This document shows, in pieces, positions 19,766 to 28,667 of a stretch of DNA of 64,000 nt (position 1 is the stretch's first letter; the number at the start of each line of letters is the position of its first letter). The DNA lies in the NCBI GenBank assembly GCA_023254175.1, contig JALQYJ010000030.1, forward strand, positions 1-64,000. The letters are read 5' to 3'. Position numbers and translations under genes: made by a program. The stretch comes from Runella sp. (GTDB lineage Bacteria; Bacteroidota; Bacteroidia; Cytophagales; Spirosomataceae). Below the pieces are notes generated by a model. That model was not told where the DNA came from and searched no databases. It was given only the letters and a program-made list of their open reading frames with translations.

Positions 19766-22700
19766 TTACTTCCTACCTAAAATCAACGCCTCGCTGTCAT
19801 TTACGCCCACAATTATCCGTTTGGTTTTGCCTGAATTAATCGTTTGCAAACTTCTAATATTGCCTCTAAGATTCAATCCTGATTGGGCTTGGGGCACATA
19901 GTTAAAATTGTTTTTCCCATCCCCTAAAAGCAATACACCGTGATTGGCGAAGTAGCGTCCAAATTTGATGCGTGTCCAAGTATTTCCACCCGCCAAGAGC
20001 AAATCTTTTTTACCATCATTGTCAAAATCATCGGCTATGATCCCCGTTACAGGTGCATATTGGGCTTCCATCGGTAATGTATGGGCTTTAAATCCTTTGG
20101 TTCCTTGATTTTCGAGATAAAGGGTTTGCATGATTTCCGATTTCAAAACTTTAGCATTTTCCAATTCTTTTGAGCTAAAAACATCAGTTATCGTAGCCGT
20201 TGAATAGGATTTATAATCGGTAAATTTTTTCTTGATAAATGGCATTGGATCGGCCAAGTCATCGCGAGAGGCCATCGGGTACGATACCCCACCAATGTAA
20301 TAACTCAGGACAGGTACAATTGAACCGTTATCCATAAAATCTTTGTAATGGACGGTCATCGGTTCTTTCTCATTGACTTTAAATTGAGTGTTTAACCCAC
20401 AATTCCCAATTGTTAAATCCAAGTCGCCATCGCCATCCATATCCGTAGCATTGAGTTTACTCCACCAACCAGTACTTGCGAAATGGATGTATTCCTCCGA
20501 TTTATCGGTTAATTTTCCTTTTGAATTGATAAAAATTTTAATGGGCATCCATTCGCCTACTACAATCAAGTCTAGCTGTTTGTCATTGTTTACATCCATC
20601 CAAGCAGCATCGGTTACCATTCCGATTTGACTTAATTCAGCACACGTTTTAGATGTATTTTCAGAGAATCGTGGCACCGAACCGTTCCCTTTTCCATCAT
20701 TGATTAAAATATATGAATTGGGAGTAACAGGATACCTTCGCGGTACGATTCGTCCACCAACAAAAAGGTCTAAATCACCATCAGAGTCAATATCAGCCGC
20801 TTTTACGCAGCCTTTGCTTGATACTAATTTTGGAAGAGCACTTTCGCTTATGCTATAGTTCCCTTTTCCATCATTTAGGTACAATCTATCTTGTAGCAAT
20901 GGGTCATTTGCTTCAAATTCATACCCCCCCGCCGCTACATACAGGTCTTTATCGCCGTCATTATCTGCATCGAAAAACGTCCCTGCGACATCTTCACTCC
21001 CCGCATTTTGTGCAAAAACTGACGTATTTATTTTACTAAATGTATTGTTTTTATTTTGGATAAATAGTTGCGAAACTTCGCCTTTTGCTCCCCCCATAAA
21101 AAAATCATCCAAGCCATCATTATTGATATCTGCTACCTCAATGGATGGCCCTTGTCGACTGAAATAATTTGGCAAAAGCGACTGTACGGTAAAGTCATTA
21201 AATCCATTTTCTTTATGAATCACATTTGTCAGATTACTTTGGGTAAAAATCGGAGTTGATTTTTGATTCTGATACACCCATTTGTTTTGGGCATCCGCTA
21301 TTTTTACTTCTAATACTTGATTTGTTTTAACGGAAGTGAGCTTTTGATAGGAATCATTTGTCCAAATGACTATCAACGAATCAATGGTGGTATTTTCACC
21401 CACGCCAAAATTTAAAACGGGGTCATTAGATGATTGAAAGCCCCTAACAGGTGATTGTTCTTGGTACATAAGTTGCCCTTTGACGTACAATTTTACTTTT
21501 GCACCAATGCCAAAACGGTTGGTAGCACCACCATCCAATTTGACAGATAAATAATTGTTTTTCGTTAACTTTTCAGCATTATTTTTATAAATACTCGCCA
21601 ACGCGTTGGTGTTATTAACGATTAAATCGAGGTCTCCGTCGTTGTCTAAATCCGCATAAGCAGCACCCGCAGAAACGCCTTTTGTAGTGAAACCCCATTC
21701 GTTAGACATTTTTTGAAAGGTACCATCTCCTTTGTTTTTGAAAGCATAATTTTGGGTTTCATTTTTAGGCATTTTTCGTAAATATTCAGGAATGGGATCC
21801 ACATTTGCGGAGTCCTTGGCCATTGATTTAATAACTCTATCCACCGAATATTTCAAAAAATCCATTTCAGTGTAGTCTTTTACGTAGCCATTGGTGATAA
21901 AGAGGTCTTTGAATCCATCTTTATCAAAATCGCTGAATAGGCCCGCCCAACTCCAGTCGGTATTTGAAACGCCAGCCAATTGCCCCACTTCGCTAAATGT
22001 GCCATTACCATTGTTGCGTTGAAGCATATTTCGGCTAAATTGGTAATAAAACCCTTGCTTAAATAGAAACTGAAACTTATCGAAATTCTCAGGTCCACTG
22101 TGCATTTTGATGGTTTTATTGTCCTCAGGCATCATATCAAGCGTCAGTAAATCAACATTTCCATCGTTGTCATAATCGGCGGCATCCGTTCCCATCGAAT
22201 AGAGGGAAATGTTATCCATTTTTTGAACAAGTTTTTCCGTAAATCGTGGAGATGAACCTGAAACCTTACCATTATTTTCAAAGAAATAATCGGGCTCATT
22301 GAAGTCATTAGATACCGAAATATCGGGCCAACCGTCATTATTAAAATCTGACACGGCAACCCCCAAACCAAAAGTTAAAACATTTGAGAATATGCCTTCT
22401 TGGTCTGAGACATTGGTAAAGCCCCCCTTATTCCCCCCAATAGGGGGAATTAAATCGTTACGATAAAGCTTACTGGCATAATCAGGATTCCGTTCGTTTC
22501 TTAATGCGGGGTTATCTTGTACACCTGCTGTATATTTTTGTATTGAGTGATTGATAATAAAACAGTCTAAATCACCATCTTTGTCATAATCTAAAAACGA
22601 AGCCATCGTCGAATAACCGTTGTCGGCTAAACCATATTCTTCGGCTTTTTCGGTAAAACTTAAATCGCCATTATTGATAAAAAGAAGATTTTTTCGACGG

Positions 22701-23107
22701 TCTGGATTAATATCGGCACTTCTACAAATATAAATATCTAATTTCCCATCATTGTTTACATCGCTCATCGTTGCTCCAGTGCACCAACCCTGCATTTGGT
22801 CGACGCCTGCTTTTTTGGTAATATCTTCAAATTGAAAGTTTCCTTTATTCAAAAAAAGCCTATTTCTAACCATATTTCCTGTAAAAAGTATATCCTGTAG
22901 CCCGTCATTATTAATATCACCAACGGCTACGCCTCCACCATTGTAGAAATAGATATAGTTGGCAACATTTAAAGGGCCATCTTCAAACAGCGTATTTCTG
23001 AAATTAATACCCGTTTCAGAATCGGATAATTCAGTAAAAAGGGCATTATTATCTTTACACGAATTCAAAAAAAACAGTGTAAAAAGGGCGAATAATAGTT
23101 TTCGCAT
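19766..23107 (-). CDS. FG-GAP/VCBS repeat lipoprotein with ASPIC/UnbV domain
   Basis: About 1113 residues, third gene of a SusC-SusD operon. A lipoprotein signal (MRKLLFALFTLFFLNSCKDN) anchors it; the track start at 23230 lies inside SusD and is rejected. Two arrays of FG-GAP repeats with calcium-loop motifs (DINNDGLQDI, DVNNDGKLDI, DYDKDGDLDC, DSDGDLDLF, DMDGDGDLDL) form two propellers. Between them, about residues 510-610, is an ASPIC/UnbV-like segment (NRFGIGAKVKLYV, GFQSSNDPVLNFGVGE). Family: CRTAC1-like surface proteins common in this phylum beside SusCD. Likely outer-membrane and extracellular, possibly a glycan-binding part of the uptake complex. Several loops carry odd insertions (IPPIGGNKGG, SGSSPR, GSVPR) that look like short DNA repeats. 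Confidence 0.88.
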   Translation of the reverse strand: MRKLLFALFTLFFLNSCKDNNALFTELSDSETGINFRNTLFEDGPLNVANYIYFYNGGGVAVGDINNDGLQDILFTGNMVRNRLFLNKGNFQFEDITKKAGVDQMQGWCTGATMSDVNNDGKLDIYICRSADINPDRRKNLLFINNGDLSFTEKAEEYGLADNGYSTMASFLDYDKDGDLDCFIINHSIQKYTAGVQDNPALRNERNPDYASKLYRNDLIPPIGGNKGGFTNVSDQEGIFSNVLTFGLGVAVSDFNNDGWPDISVSNDFNEPDYFFENNGKVSGSSPRFTEKLVQKMDNISLYSMGTDAADYDNDGNVDLLTLDMMPEDNKTIKMHSGPENFDKFQFLFKQGFYYQFSRNMLQRNNGNGTFSEVGQLAGVSNTDWSWAGLFSDFDKDGFKDLFITNGYVKDYTEMDFLKYSVDRVIKSMAKDSANVDPIPEYLRKMPKNETQNYAFKNKGDGTFQKMSNEWGFTTKGVSAGAAYADLDNDGDLDLIVNNTNALASIYKNNAEKLTKNNYLSVKLDGGATNRFGIGAKVKLYVKGQLMYQEQSPVRGFQSSNDPVLNFGVGENTTIDSLIVIWTNDSYQKLTSVKTNQVLEVKIADAQNKWVYQNQKSTPIFTQSNLTNVIHKENGFNDFTVQSLLPNYFSRQGPSIEVADINNDGLDDFFMGGAKGEVSQLFIQNKNNTFSKINTSVFAQNAGSEDVAGTFFDADNDGDKDLYVAAGGYEFEANDPLLQDRLYLNDGKGNYSISESALPKLVSSKGCVKAADIDSDGDLDLFVGGRIVPRRYPVTPNSYILINDGKGNGSVPRFSENTSKTCAELSQIGMVTDAAWMDVNNDKQLDLIVVGEWMPIKIFINSKGKLTDKSEEYIHFASTGWWSKLNATDMDGDGDLDLTIGNCGLNTQFKVNEKEPMTVHYKDFMDNGSIVPVLSYYIGGVSYPMASRDDLADPMPFIKKKFTDYKSYSTATITDVFSSKELENAKVLKSEIMQTLYLENQGTKGFKAHTLPMEAQYAPVTGIIADDFDNDGKKDLLLAGGNTWTRIKFGRYFANHGVLLLGDGKNNFNYVPQAQSGLNLRGNIRSLQTINSGKTKRIIVGVNDSEALILGRK
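22418..22454. repeat. C-rich palindromic repeat inside a coding sequence
   Basis: Plus strand AAAGCCCCCCTTATTCCCCC followed by CAATAGGGGGAATTAAAT. It is translated in frame as IPPIGGNKGG within an FG-GAP loop of the minus-strand lipoprotein. Its core resembles the pair of C-rich arms in the gap near 31.7 kb (AGCCCCCTAATCCCC...GGGGGAA), so it looks like one family of small mobile repeats. Confidence 0.6.
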
Positions 23108-23186
23108 GATTTTGGGTATGAGTGATAAAAAGATTCCACCGAATATTGTTATTTGGTGGAATCTACAAAAAAACTTAATACAAAAT

Positions 23187-24779
23187 CTAATTCTTATCCC
23201 ACCAAAGAGGTGTTGTGACTTTATCGCCACCAGAACCTAACAACGGCACTGCTGCATCAACCGCCGCTTTGTTGTTTTGTTTTTCTGACAACAAAAATGG
23301 TATTCTGCGTATCCATTGTTTAGTTGGGTCTGTAATATCTGGGTTTTCAGAATTTGCCACTGGATATAAAATAAAGTTACGTCCACGACGATAATCTGCC
23401 CAAGCCTCTGTTCCGTCAGGGAAGATAGCCAACCATTTCTGAATCGCAATTTGCTCTCTTTGTGTAGCTATGTCACTTGCCCATTTAATTGGAGCTTTTG
23501 ATACTGCTGGCGATTTCAAGAAATCTTCTGGGGCAACTGGCACATCAGGGCTATTGATATAAGCCGTGATTGCTGCGGCATCGGTTATTCCCCATTGTCT
23601 CATTGATTGTCTAATCCCCTCTTCGTACAAACTCTTAGCTGTACCGTTCATGTTCCAGCCCAACAGTGCTCCTTCGGCACGCAAGAAGAATGCCTCTGCA
23701 ACCGACATGATGTTTTGCGGTGTTTCTAAGTAATTGGCATTTCCACCAAAATCAGGTGATGACCATCTCGCACCTACTTTGGCGTTGGCCGTTGGTGAAT
23801 TCATCGCTTCTGTTAATTGAGTAGAAGTAAGACCATTACGTAAACCATCGTACTTACCAGTTCCATTGGGGTTGGCTTTTGTAGCATTGTTTGGCAACCA
23901 ATAAACCGACATACGAGGGTCTTTGTAGCCTTTCATCACCGACTCCATCGAAGCACTCATACGGAATTCGTTCCAATCTGACATGATTGAAAGGCCGTTA
24001 TTGTCGGCACCTTTTGTACTTTTCTGAAGCAAAGCATCATCACCTGGACTTGACTGAAATACGCCTGCTGCCACGGCTGCTTCCGCTTCGGTTTTTGCTC
24101 TAGCAGGGTCTACTTTTGAAATACGCAATGCTAAACGCAATCTTAGCGTATTGGCAAATCTAAACCATTTACCAGCGTCACCACCGTAAATCAAGTCAAA
24201 GCTTCCATAAGGTTTTTCGTTTTGCTTGTTTTTCAACACATCAGAAGCAGCAGCCAATTTTTTGAAGAAATCATCATAGATTTTATCTTGTGCATCATAC
24301 GCTACCGAACTACCCGCTTTTCCTGCATTGAAATAAGGAATAGGTCCCCAGTAATCCGTCACTCTATGAAAACCAAGCACCCAAACCACGTCAGCAATGG
24401 CCGCTTCGGCAGAACCCGCAGGAGCCGCCGCCTTGATTGACTGCAACTGAGGCACCATTTCGGTATAAATCGGATTGAAAGCTGCTCCTACCCAGTCCAT
24501 ACGAATATTCAAACGGTCAGAGGGGAAATAGGTAGCCGTACAAGCAAAATATTGGGCATATTGGTCAGCAAAAAGGTTTTGCGCTACCTGATAATTCCAA
24601 ATATTAGGCACTGCTGACGCCTCTGCTTTAGCAAAAAGGAATGGTAATTCGGCCGAACCTACGGTAGCAACTGAGTTTCTGTCTGTATTTATTTCGTCAA
24701 ATTTGTCTGTACAAGAACCTAATAGGAGTACAAAAAAACTGAGAACAGACAAGGATTTTAAAAAGCTATCTATTTTCAT
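23187..24779 (-). CDS. SusD/RagB-family nutrient-binding outer-membrane lipoprotein (first copy)
   Basis: A 530-residue SusD-like lipoprotein. Signal and lipobox are LSVLSFFVLLLGSC with the Cys at about residue 23, followed by TDKFDEINTDRN, a common opening of the SusD-like_2 group. TPR-type helical content and the segments GKWFRFANTLRLRLALRIS and AEAFFLRAEGALLGWN are characteristic. SusD forms a lid over the TonB-dependent SusC barrel and captures the ligand. It follows SusC by 31 nt and precedes the FG-GAP lipoprotein by about 80 nt, all on one strand. The substrate is not predictable here. Confidence 0.93.
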   Translation of the reverse strand: MKIDSFLKSLSVLSFFVLLLGSCTDKFDEINTDRNSVATVGSAELPFLFAKAEASAVPNIWNYQVAQNLFADQYAQYFACTATYFPSDRLNIRMDWVGAAFNPIYTEMVPQLQSIKAAAPAGSAEAAIADVVWVLGFHRVTDYWGPIPYFNAGKAGSSVAYDAQDKIYDDFFKKLAAASDVLKNKQNEKPYGSFDLIYGGDAGKWFRFANTLRLRLALRISKVDPARAKTEAEAAVAAGVFQSSPGDDALLQKSTKGADNNGLSIMSDWNEFRMSASMESVMKGYKDPRMSVYWLPNNATKANPNGTGKYDGLRNGLTSTQLTEAMNSPTANAKVGARWSSPDFGGNANYLETPQNIMSVAEAFFLRAEGALLGWNMNGTAKSLYEEGIRQSMRQWGITDAAAITAYINSPDVPVAPEDFLKSPAVSKAPIKWASDIATQREQIAIQKWLAIFPDGTEAWADYRRGRNFILYPVANSENPDITDPTKQWIRRIPFLLSEKQNNKAAVDAAVPLLGSGGDKVTTPLWWDKN

Positions 24780-24810
24780 TTTGTAAATTTTTAATTGAAA
24801 AAATTAAATC

Positions 24811-27800
24811 TTAGAACGTTACTTGCAAATTTACTCCCAATGTCCGAGTTGCAGGCATTGTACCATATTCAACGCCTTGGAAATTACCATTACCCAAACT
24901 CATATCAGGGTCAAACCACATTTTACGTTTTTCCAAACCTGGGATGTCCAATATTGAACTACCTCTGTATAACCACAGCAAGTTACGGGCTACGAGCATC
25001 AATTTAGCTGCCTTTACCGCTTTAATATTTTTTACAGGAAGATTGTATCCAATTGACAGTTCACGTACTCTGAAATTAGTAGCATCATACGCAAAAAACT
25101 CCCCTGCCCCGTATCTTTTACCAGAAGCGATTTGCCAGAAATCCTGAGCTTTGATAGCTTTTGAATTTGCTTCTCCTTTATCATTTACTCCACCCAGATT
25201 CCAGCCACCTTCGCGGTATGCCTCGGTTCCTTCAGTAATACCACTAAAAGCCAAGTTCATTTCAGTTCCTGAAACAACAATGCCTCCCACACGACCATCC
25301 ACCAATAAACGTAAAGAAATACCTTTATAATCAAACGAGTTGGTGAGACCAAGCGTAGCTTTTGGGTTGAAATTACCGATATAGCTTTGTTCTTGTGTTA
25401 AACTAGGCTTTCCATTGGCATCAACTACGTATTGACCAGAGGCATTTTTGTTCCATTTGAACGCCCACAAATCACCGTAAGCCTTACCTTCTTCAACTAC
25501 GGGAGTAGCCGAACGACCGAAGCCACCACCTAAATAGAATATTTTCACTTGGTCGCTCAATGCTACCACGTTGTTACGGTTCGTTGCTGCATTGAACGTG
25601 ATATCCCATTTCAAAGGCGAATCTTGAGGCAGAGGAGTACCTGTGACAACAAGTTCCAAACCTGAGTTTTGGATGTTTCCAGCGTTGATGTATTGTCTGC
25701 TAAATCCAGTGGCAACTGGTAAACTCACGCTCAATAATTGGTTGAACGAATTGCTCTTATAATACGTAGCTGTAACCCCTAATCTATTTTGTAAGAATTT
25801 AGCCTCGATTCCAAATTCTAAATTCCGAACGATTTCAGGTTTTAAGTCAGGAAAAGGAAGCGTAGAATTGATCTGTAAAAAGCCATTTCCAGCACCTTGA
25901 CCATAATTATAGACCGACTTTAATAAACCAAATCTACCGCCATTACCTACTTCGGCATAGTTTAGGCTAGCTTTTAAGAAAGAAATGCTTTCTGGTAATT
26001 TAATCAAATCAGAAAGTATGGTAGAAAGCCCCGCAGAAGGATATAGGAATGAGTGAGGACTTGGAAGTCTTGAATCCCAATCGTTACGCAAACTTAAATC
26101 CAAAAATACTGATTCTTTCAAAGACAAGTTGGCCTGTGCAAATAGAGACTGTGTTTGTACTTGTGTAAAGCTTGATGATACGGATGGGTTTTGTGCAAAA
26201 TTCAAGCTGAATTTGTTGGTTACATTTAAACCACCTGCTGATTGAAAATTACCATCGTATTGGCTATCTTGAAAAATCCCACCCAGGCGGTAATTGATGT
26301 TTAAATTATCAGTGATTTTGTTATTCCCGTCAAGCATCAAGTCAAACCATTTTTCGGTTACATTTATGGTGCTTCTTGAATAATCACCACCTGGTCTTGA
26401 ATACAAAATTGTTCCCTGTTTAATCGAGGTTTCACCGTTGTCGGTCGTTTTATCTAAGTTCGCCTTTCCTGAAAGAGTCAACCAATCCGTAAGTTTGTAC
26501 TTGGCTGTCAAAAACCCAATCACTCTATCTCTCGCTTCATTATTGACGTAGTTATGTATCATCCAGTAGGGGTTTTGGTAAATCGAACTTAGGGTAGATG
26601 GAAAAGGGGTAGGTTCTGGAATACCGACATTGTTTAGTTTCTCATATTGCATCAAGTCGGCGGTCGTCATGTTTCGCGCCACATTATAAATATTAGAAAC
26701 TGGGGCGTTTTCTTCCCCCGACCGTGGGCGGCTATTTATGCGTTGATTCACATACGTGATTTTGGCATCCGTCGAGAAACGCTTCGAGATCTGGTTCGTA
26801 ATACGAAGGTTGATTGTATTTCTGAACAAATCATTTTTGTCAATAATCCCACCAATGCGGTTGTTGGTATAAGATACATACGTTTGCATTTTATCCGTAC
26901 CGCCCGTCACACTAATGGCATTATTTAAGCTCGAACCATTTCTGAAGAAATCCCGAACGTTATTAGGCTGTGCTGAATAGGTTCCAGACTGTCCAAGATA
27001 GTTAGTGATCGATTGACCCGTCATTTTTGCCCCCCAGCTTTCGCCTGATGTCGTGCTTAAAGTACCTCCATTGCCTTGTCCATAAGTATTTTGGAAACGA
27101 GGTAATGCCCAAACATTTTCAGTACTGAACCCTGAATTGATATTTACGGCAATTTTATCTGCTTTACCTTTTTTGGTCGTAATAACCAAAACGCCATTAC
27201 CTGCTTGGCTTCCGTACAACGCTGCTGCTGAGGCACCTCTCAATACCGTCACAGACTCAATATCGTCAGGGTTAATACTCGAAGCACCGTCAGAACCCTG
27301 TACAAAACCGAAGTCGCTTCCGGCTGTGCCATTTGTACCATTGCTCAATGGCACACCATCCACTACAATCAACGCATTGTTTGAACCCTGAATCGAACGA
27401 TTCCCTCTCAATACTATTCGAGCACCAGAACCTGGTCCGCCCGAACCTTGCGTGATAACGGCATTGGCAATTTTCCCTGAGAGTGAATTTATCACGTTAT
27501 TTGGGTCCCTTGCTTCTACCAATTCAGTAGGTTTTACCGTTTGGGTTGCATATACCAGCGTTTTCTTTTCCCGCGAAATACCAAGTGCCGTAACGACTAC
27601 TTCGTTTAGGGTGCTTGCATTTTCAGTAAGCGAAAAGTCCATAGTCGAAACATTAGCTCCCACTAGCTTTTCCATGGTATTGAAGCCAATAATCGATACT
27701 ACCACTGTCACGTCCCCATTCGGCACGCTTAAACTGTAAGTACCATTGGCATCAGTGACCGTTCCTTTGTTTGTGCCCTTAACAATCACCGAAGCACCAG

Positions 27801-27918
27801 GTTGGACTTCATTGGTGGAGGAAGTTACCTTCCCTTTTATGACACGCGTTTGTGCTTGTAAGCCATTTACCATGACAAGTAATATAGCTACAAGCCATAA
27901 AAGTTTGTTTTTTTGCAT
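24811..27918 (-). CDS. SusC/RagA TonB-linked outer-membrane protein (first copy)
   Basis: A 1035-residue TonB-dependent transporter. Order: signal peptide (LVAILLVMVNGLQAQ), carboxypeptidase-regulatory-like (DUF4480) domain at about residues 27-100 (GKVTSSTNEVQPGASVIVKG, IGFNTMEK), TonB-box region with the usual LNEVVVTALGISREKK, plug domain (ALIVVDGVPLSN, SINPDDIESVTVLRGASAAALYGS), then the 22-strand barrel ending in TRTLGVNLQVTF with a terminal Phe. It imports oligosaccharides, peptides or similar molecules powered by TonB. First gene of the operon, followed by SusD and the FG-GAP lipoprotein. A long 750-nt upstream region may hold its control elements. Confidence 0.94.
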   Translation of the reverse strand: MQKNKLLWLVAILLVMVNGLQAQTRVIKGKVTSSTNEVQPGASVIVKGTNKGTVTDANGTYSLSVPNGDVTVVVSIIGFNTMEKLVGANVSTMDFSLTENASTLNEVVVTALGISREKKTLVYATQTVKPTELVEARDPNNVINSLSGKIANAVITQGSGGPGSGARIVLRGNRSIQGSNNALIVVDGVPLSNGTNGTAGSDFGFVQGSDGASSINPDDIESVTVLRGASAAALYGSQAGNGVLVITTKKGKADKIAVNINSGFSTENVWALPRFQNTYGQGNGGTLSTTSGESWGAKMTGQSITNYLGQSGTYSAQPNNVRDFFRNGSSLNNAISVTGGTDKMQTYVSYTNNRIGGIIDKNDLFRNTINLRITNQISKRFSTDAKITYVNQRINSRPRSGEENAPVSNIYNVARNMTTADLMQYEKLNNVGIPEPTPFPSTLSSIYQNPYWMIHNYVNNEARDRVIGFLTAKYKLTDWLTLSGKANLDKTTDNGETSIKQGTILYSRPGGDYSRSTINVTEKWFDLMLDGNNKITDNLNINYRLGGIFQDSQYDGNFQSAGGLNVTNKFSLNFAQNPSVSSSFTQVQTQSLFAQANLSLKESVFLDLSLRNDWDSRLPSPHSFLYPSAGLSTILSDLIKLPESISFLKASLNYAEVGNGGRFGLLKSVYNYGQGAGNGFLQINSTLPFPDLKPEIVRNLEFGIEAKFLQNRLGVTATYYKSNSFNQLLSVSLPVATGFSRQYINAGNIQNSGLELVVTGTPLPQDSPLKWDITFNAATNRNNVVALSDQVKIFYLGGGFGRSATPVVEEGKAYGDLWAFKWNKNASGQYVVDANGKPSLTQEQSYIGNFNPKATLGLTNSFDYKGISLRLLVDGRVGGIVVSGTEMNLAFSGITEGTEAYREGGWNLGGVNDKGEANSKAIKAQDFWQIASGKRYGAGEFFAYDATNFRVRELSIGYNLPVKNIKAVKAAKLMLVARNLLWLYRGSSILDIPGLEKRKMWFDPDMSLGNGNFQGVEYGTMPATRTLGVNLQVTF

Positions 27919-28667
27919 AGTAGTTTTTAATTATAGATAGGTTCATTCATTATGATATAGTTTATGAAAAGCTAGAACCTGTTGAGCCTTCAAAACCTGT
28001 TTTAAATTAGCAACATTCGAGACTTAAATACATTAGCTAATTTTAATGTATTTTGGATTGGTTTTAATAACGATTCCTAAAGATACTTCAATTTCTTGCC
28101 TCTACTCTTTTTTATCCGAAAGAAAATTCACAAAGTTGGTATCACTTGCATTCAGTAAAAGTCAATATTTACTTGAGAGTGTGCGTGGATAAATACATTA
28201 AATCGGTTTTCTGTCACTAAAAGAAATTAGCCCTAAAAAAGTCACCTCTTTGGCTGAATAATCCACTTAAGAAATTATTTAGGTCTCGAAGTTGAAACCT
28301 AAAGTTTAGAAAAACCTGATTTATTCTATATTGGCTCTGCCGTTGGTGCTATTGGGTAACTCAATATGGCAGATAAAGAATATCTAGGCTCATCTTAGTA
28401 TAATACTAAGCAGCCCTATGGCTGATGCTACCAAATTACCAATTGCAACCTAATAGTACAACTACAGAAGCAAATAAAATTTTACGTATAAATAGTTGAG
28501 GGTTAGTCAAAAATTATCGAATGCAAATTACGCGTAATTTTTAACTTATTATTAGTAAGACAATAACATTTTTTAATTTTTTTTATTATGTCATTTATAC
28601 ACTTAAAATTTTGACTTAGTAATGTACTTTTAATAATTTTTTTTAAAAATCATTAAAAGTGTTTAAA
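27919..28667. other. Long intergenic region upstream of the first SusC
   Basis: About 750 AT-rich nt between SusC and the M19 dipeptidase, both on the minus strand. No gene was recognised. It holds the inverted repeat at 28026-28053, a further copy of its half-site at 28191-28200, and a 17-bp palindrome CTTAGTATAATACTAAG at 28394-28410. The first SusC promoter must be here, but no exact TAnnTTTG element with a TTG partner was found. Confidence 0.55.
28026..28053. promoter_or_regulatory. Candidate operator: inverted repeat AAATACATTA-N8-TAATGTATTT
   Basis: Two perfect 10-nt arms separated by 8 nt about 110 nt upstream of SusC. The same 10-mer recurs at 28191-28200 in direct orientation. Symmetry and repetition fit a dimeric repressor site; the regulator is unknown. 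Confidence 0.35.
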
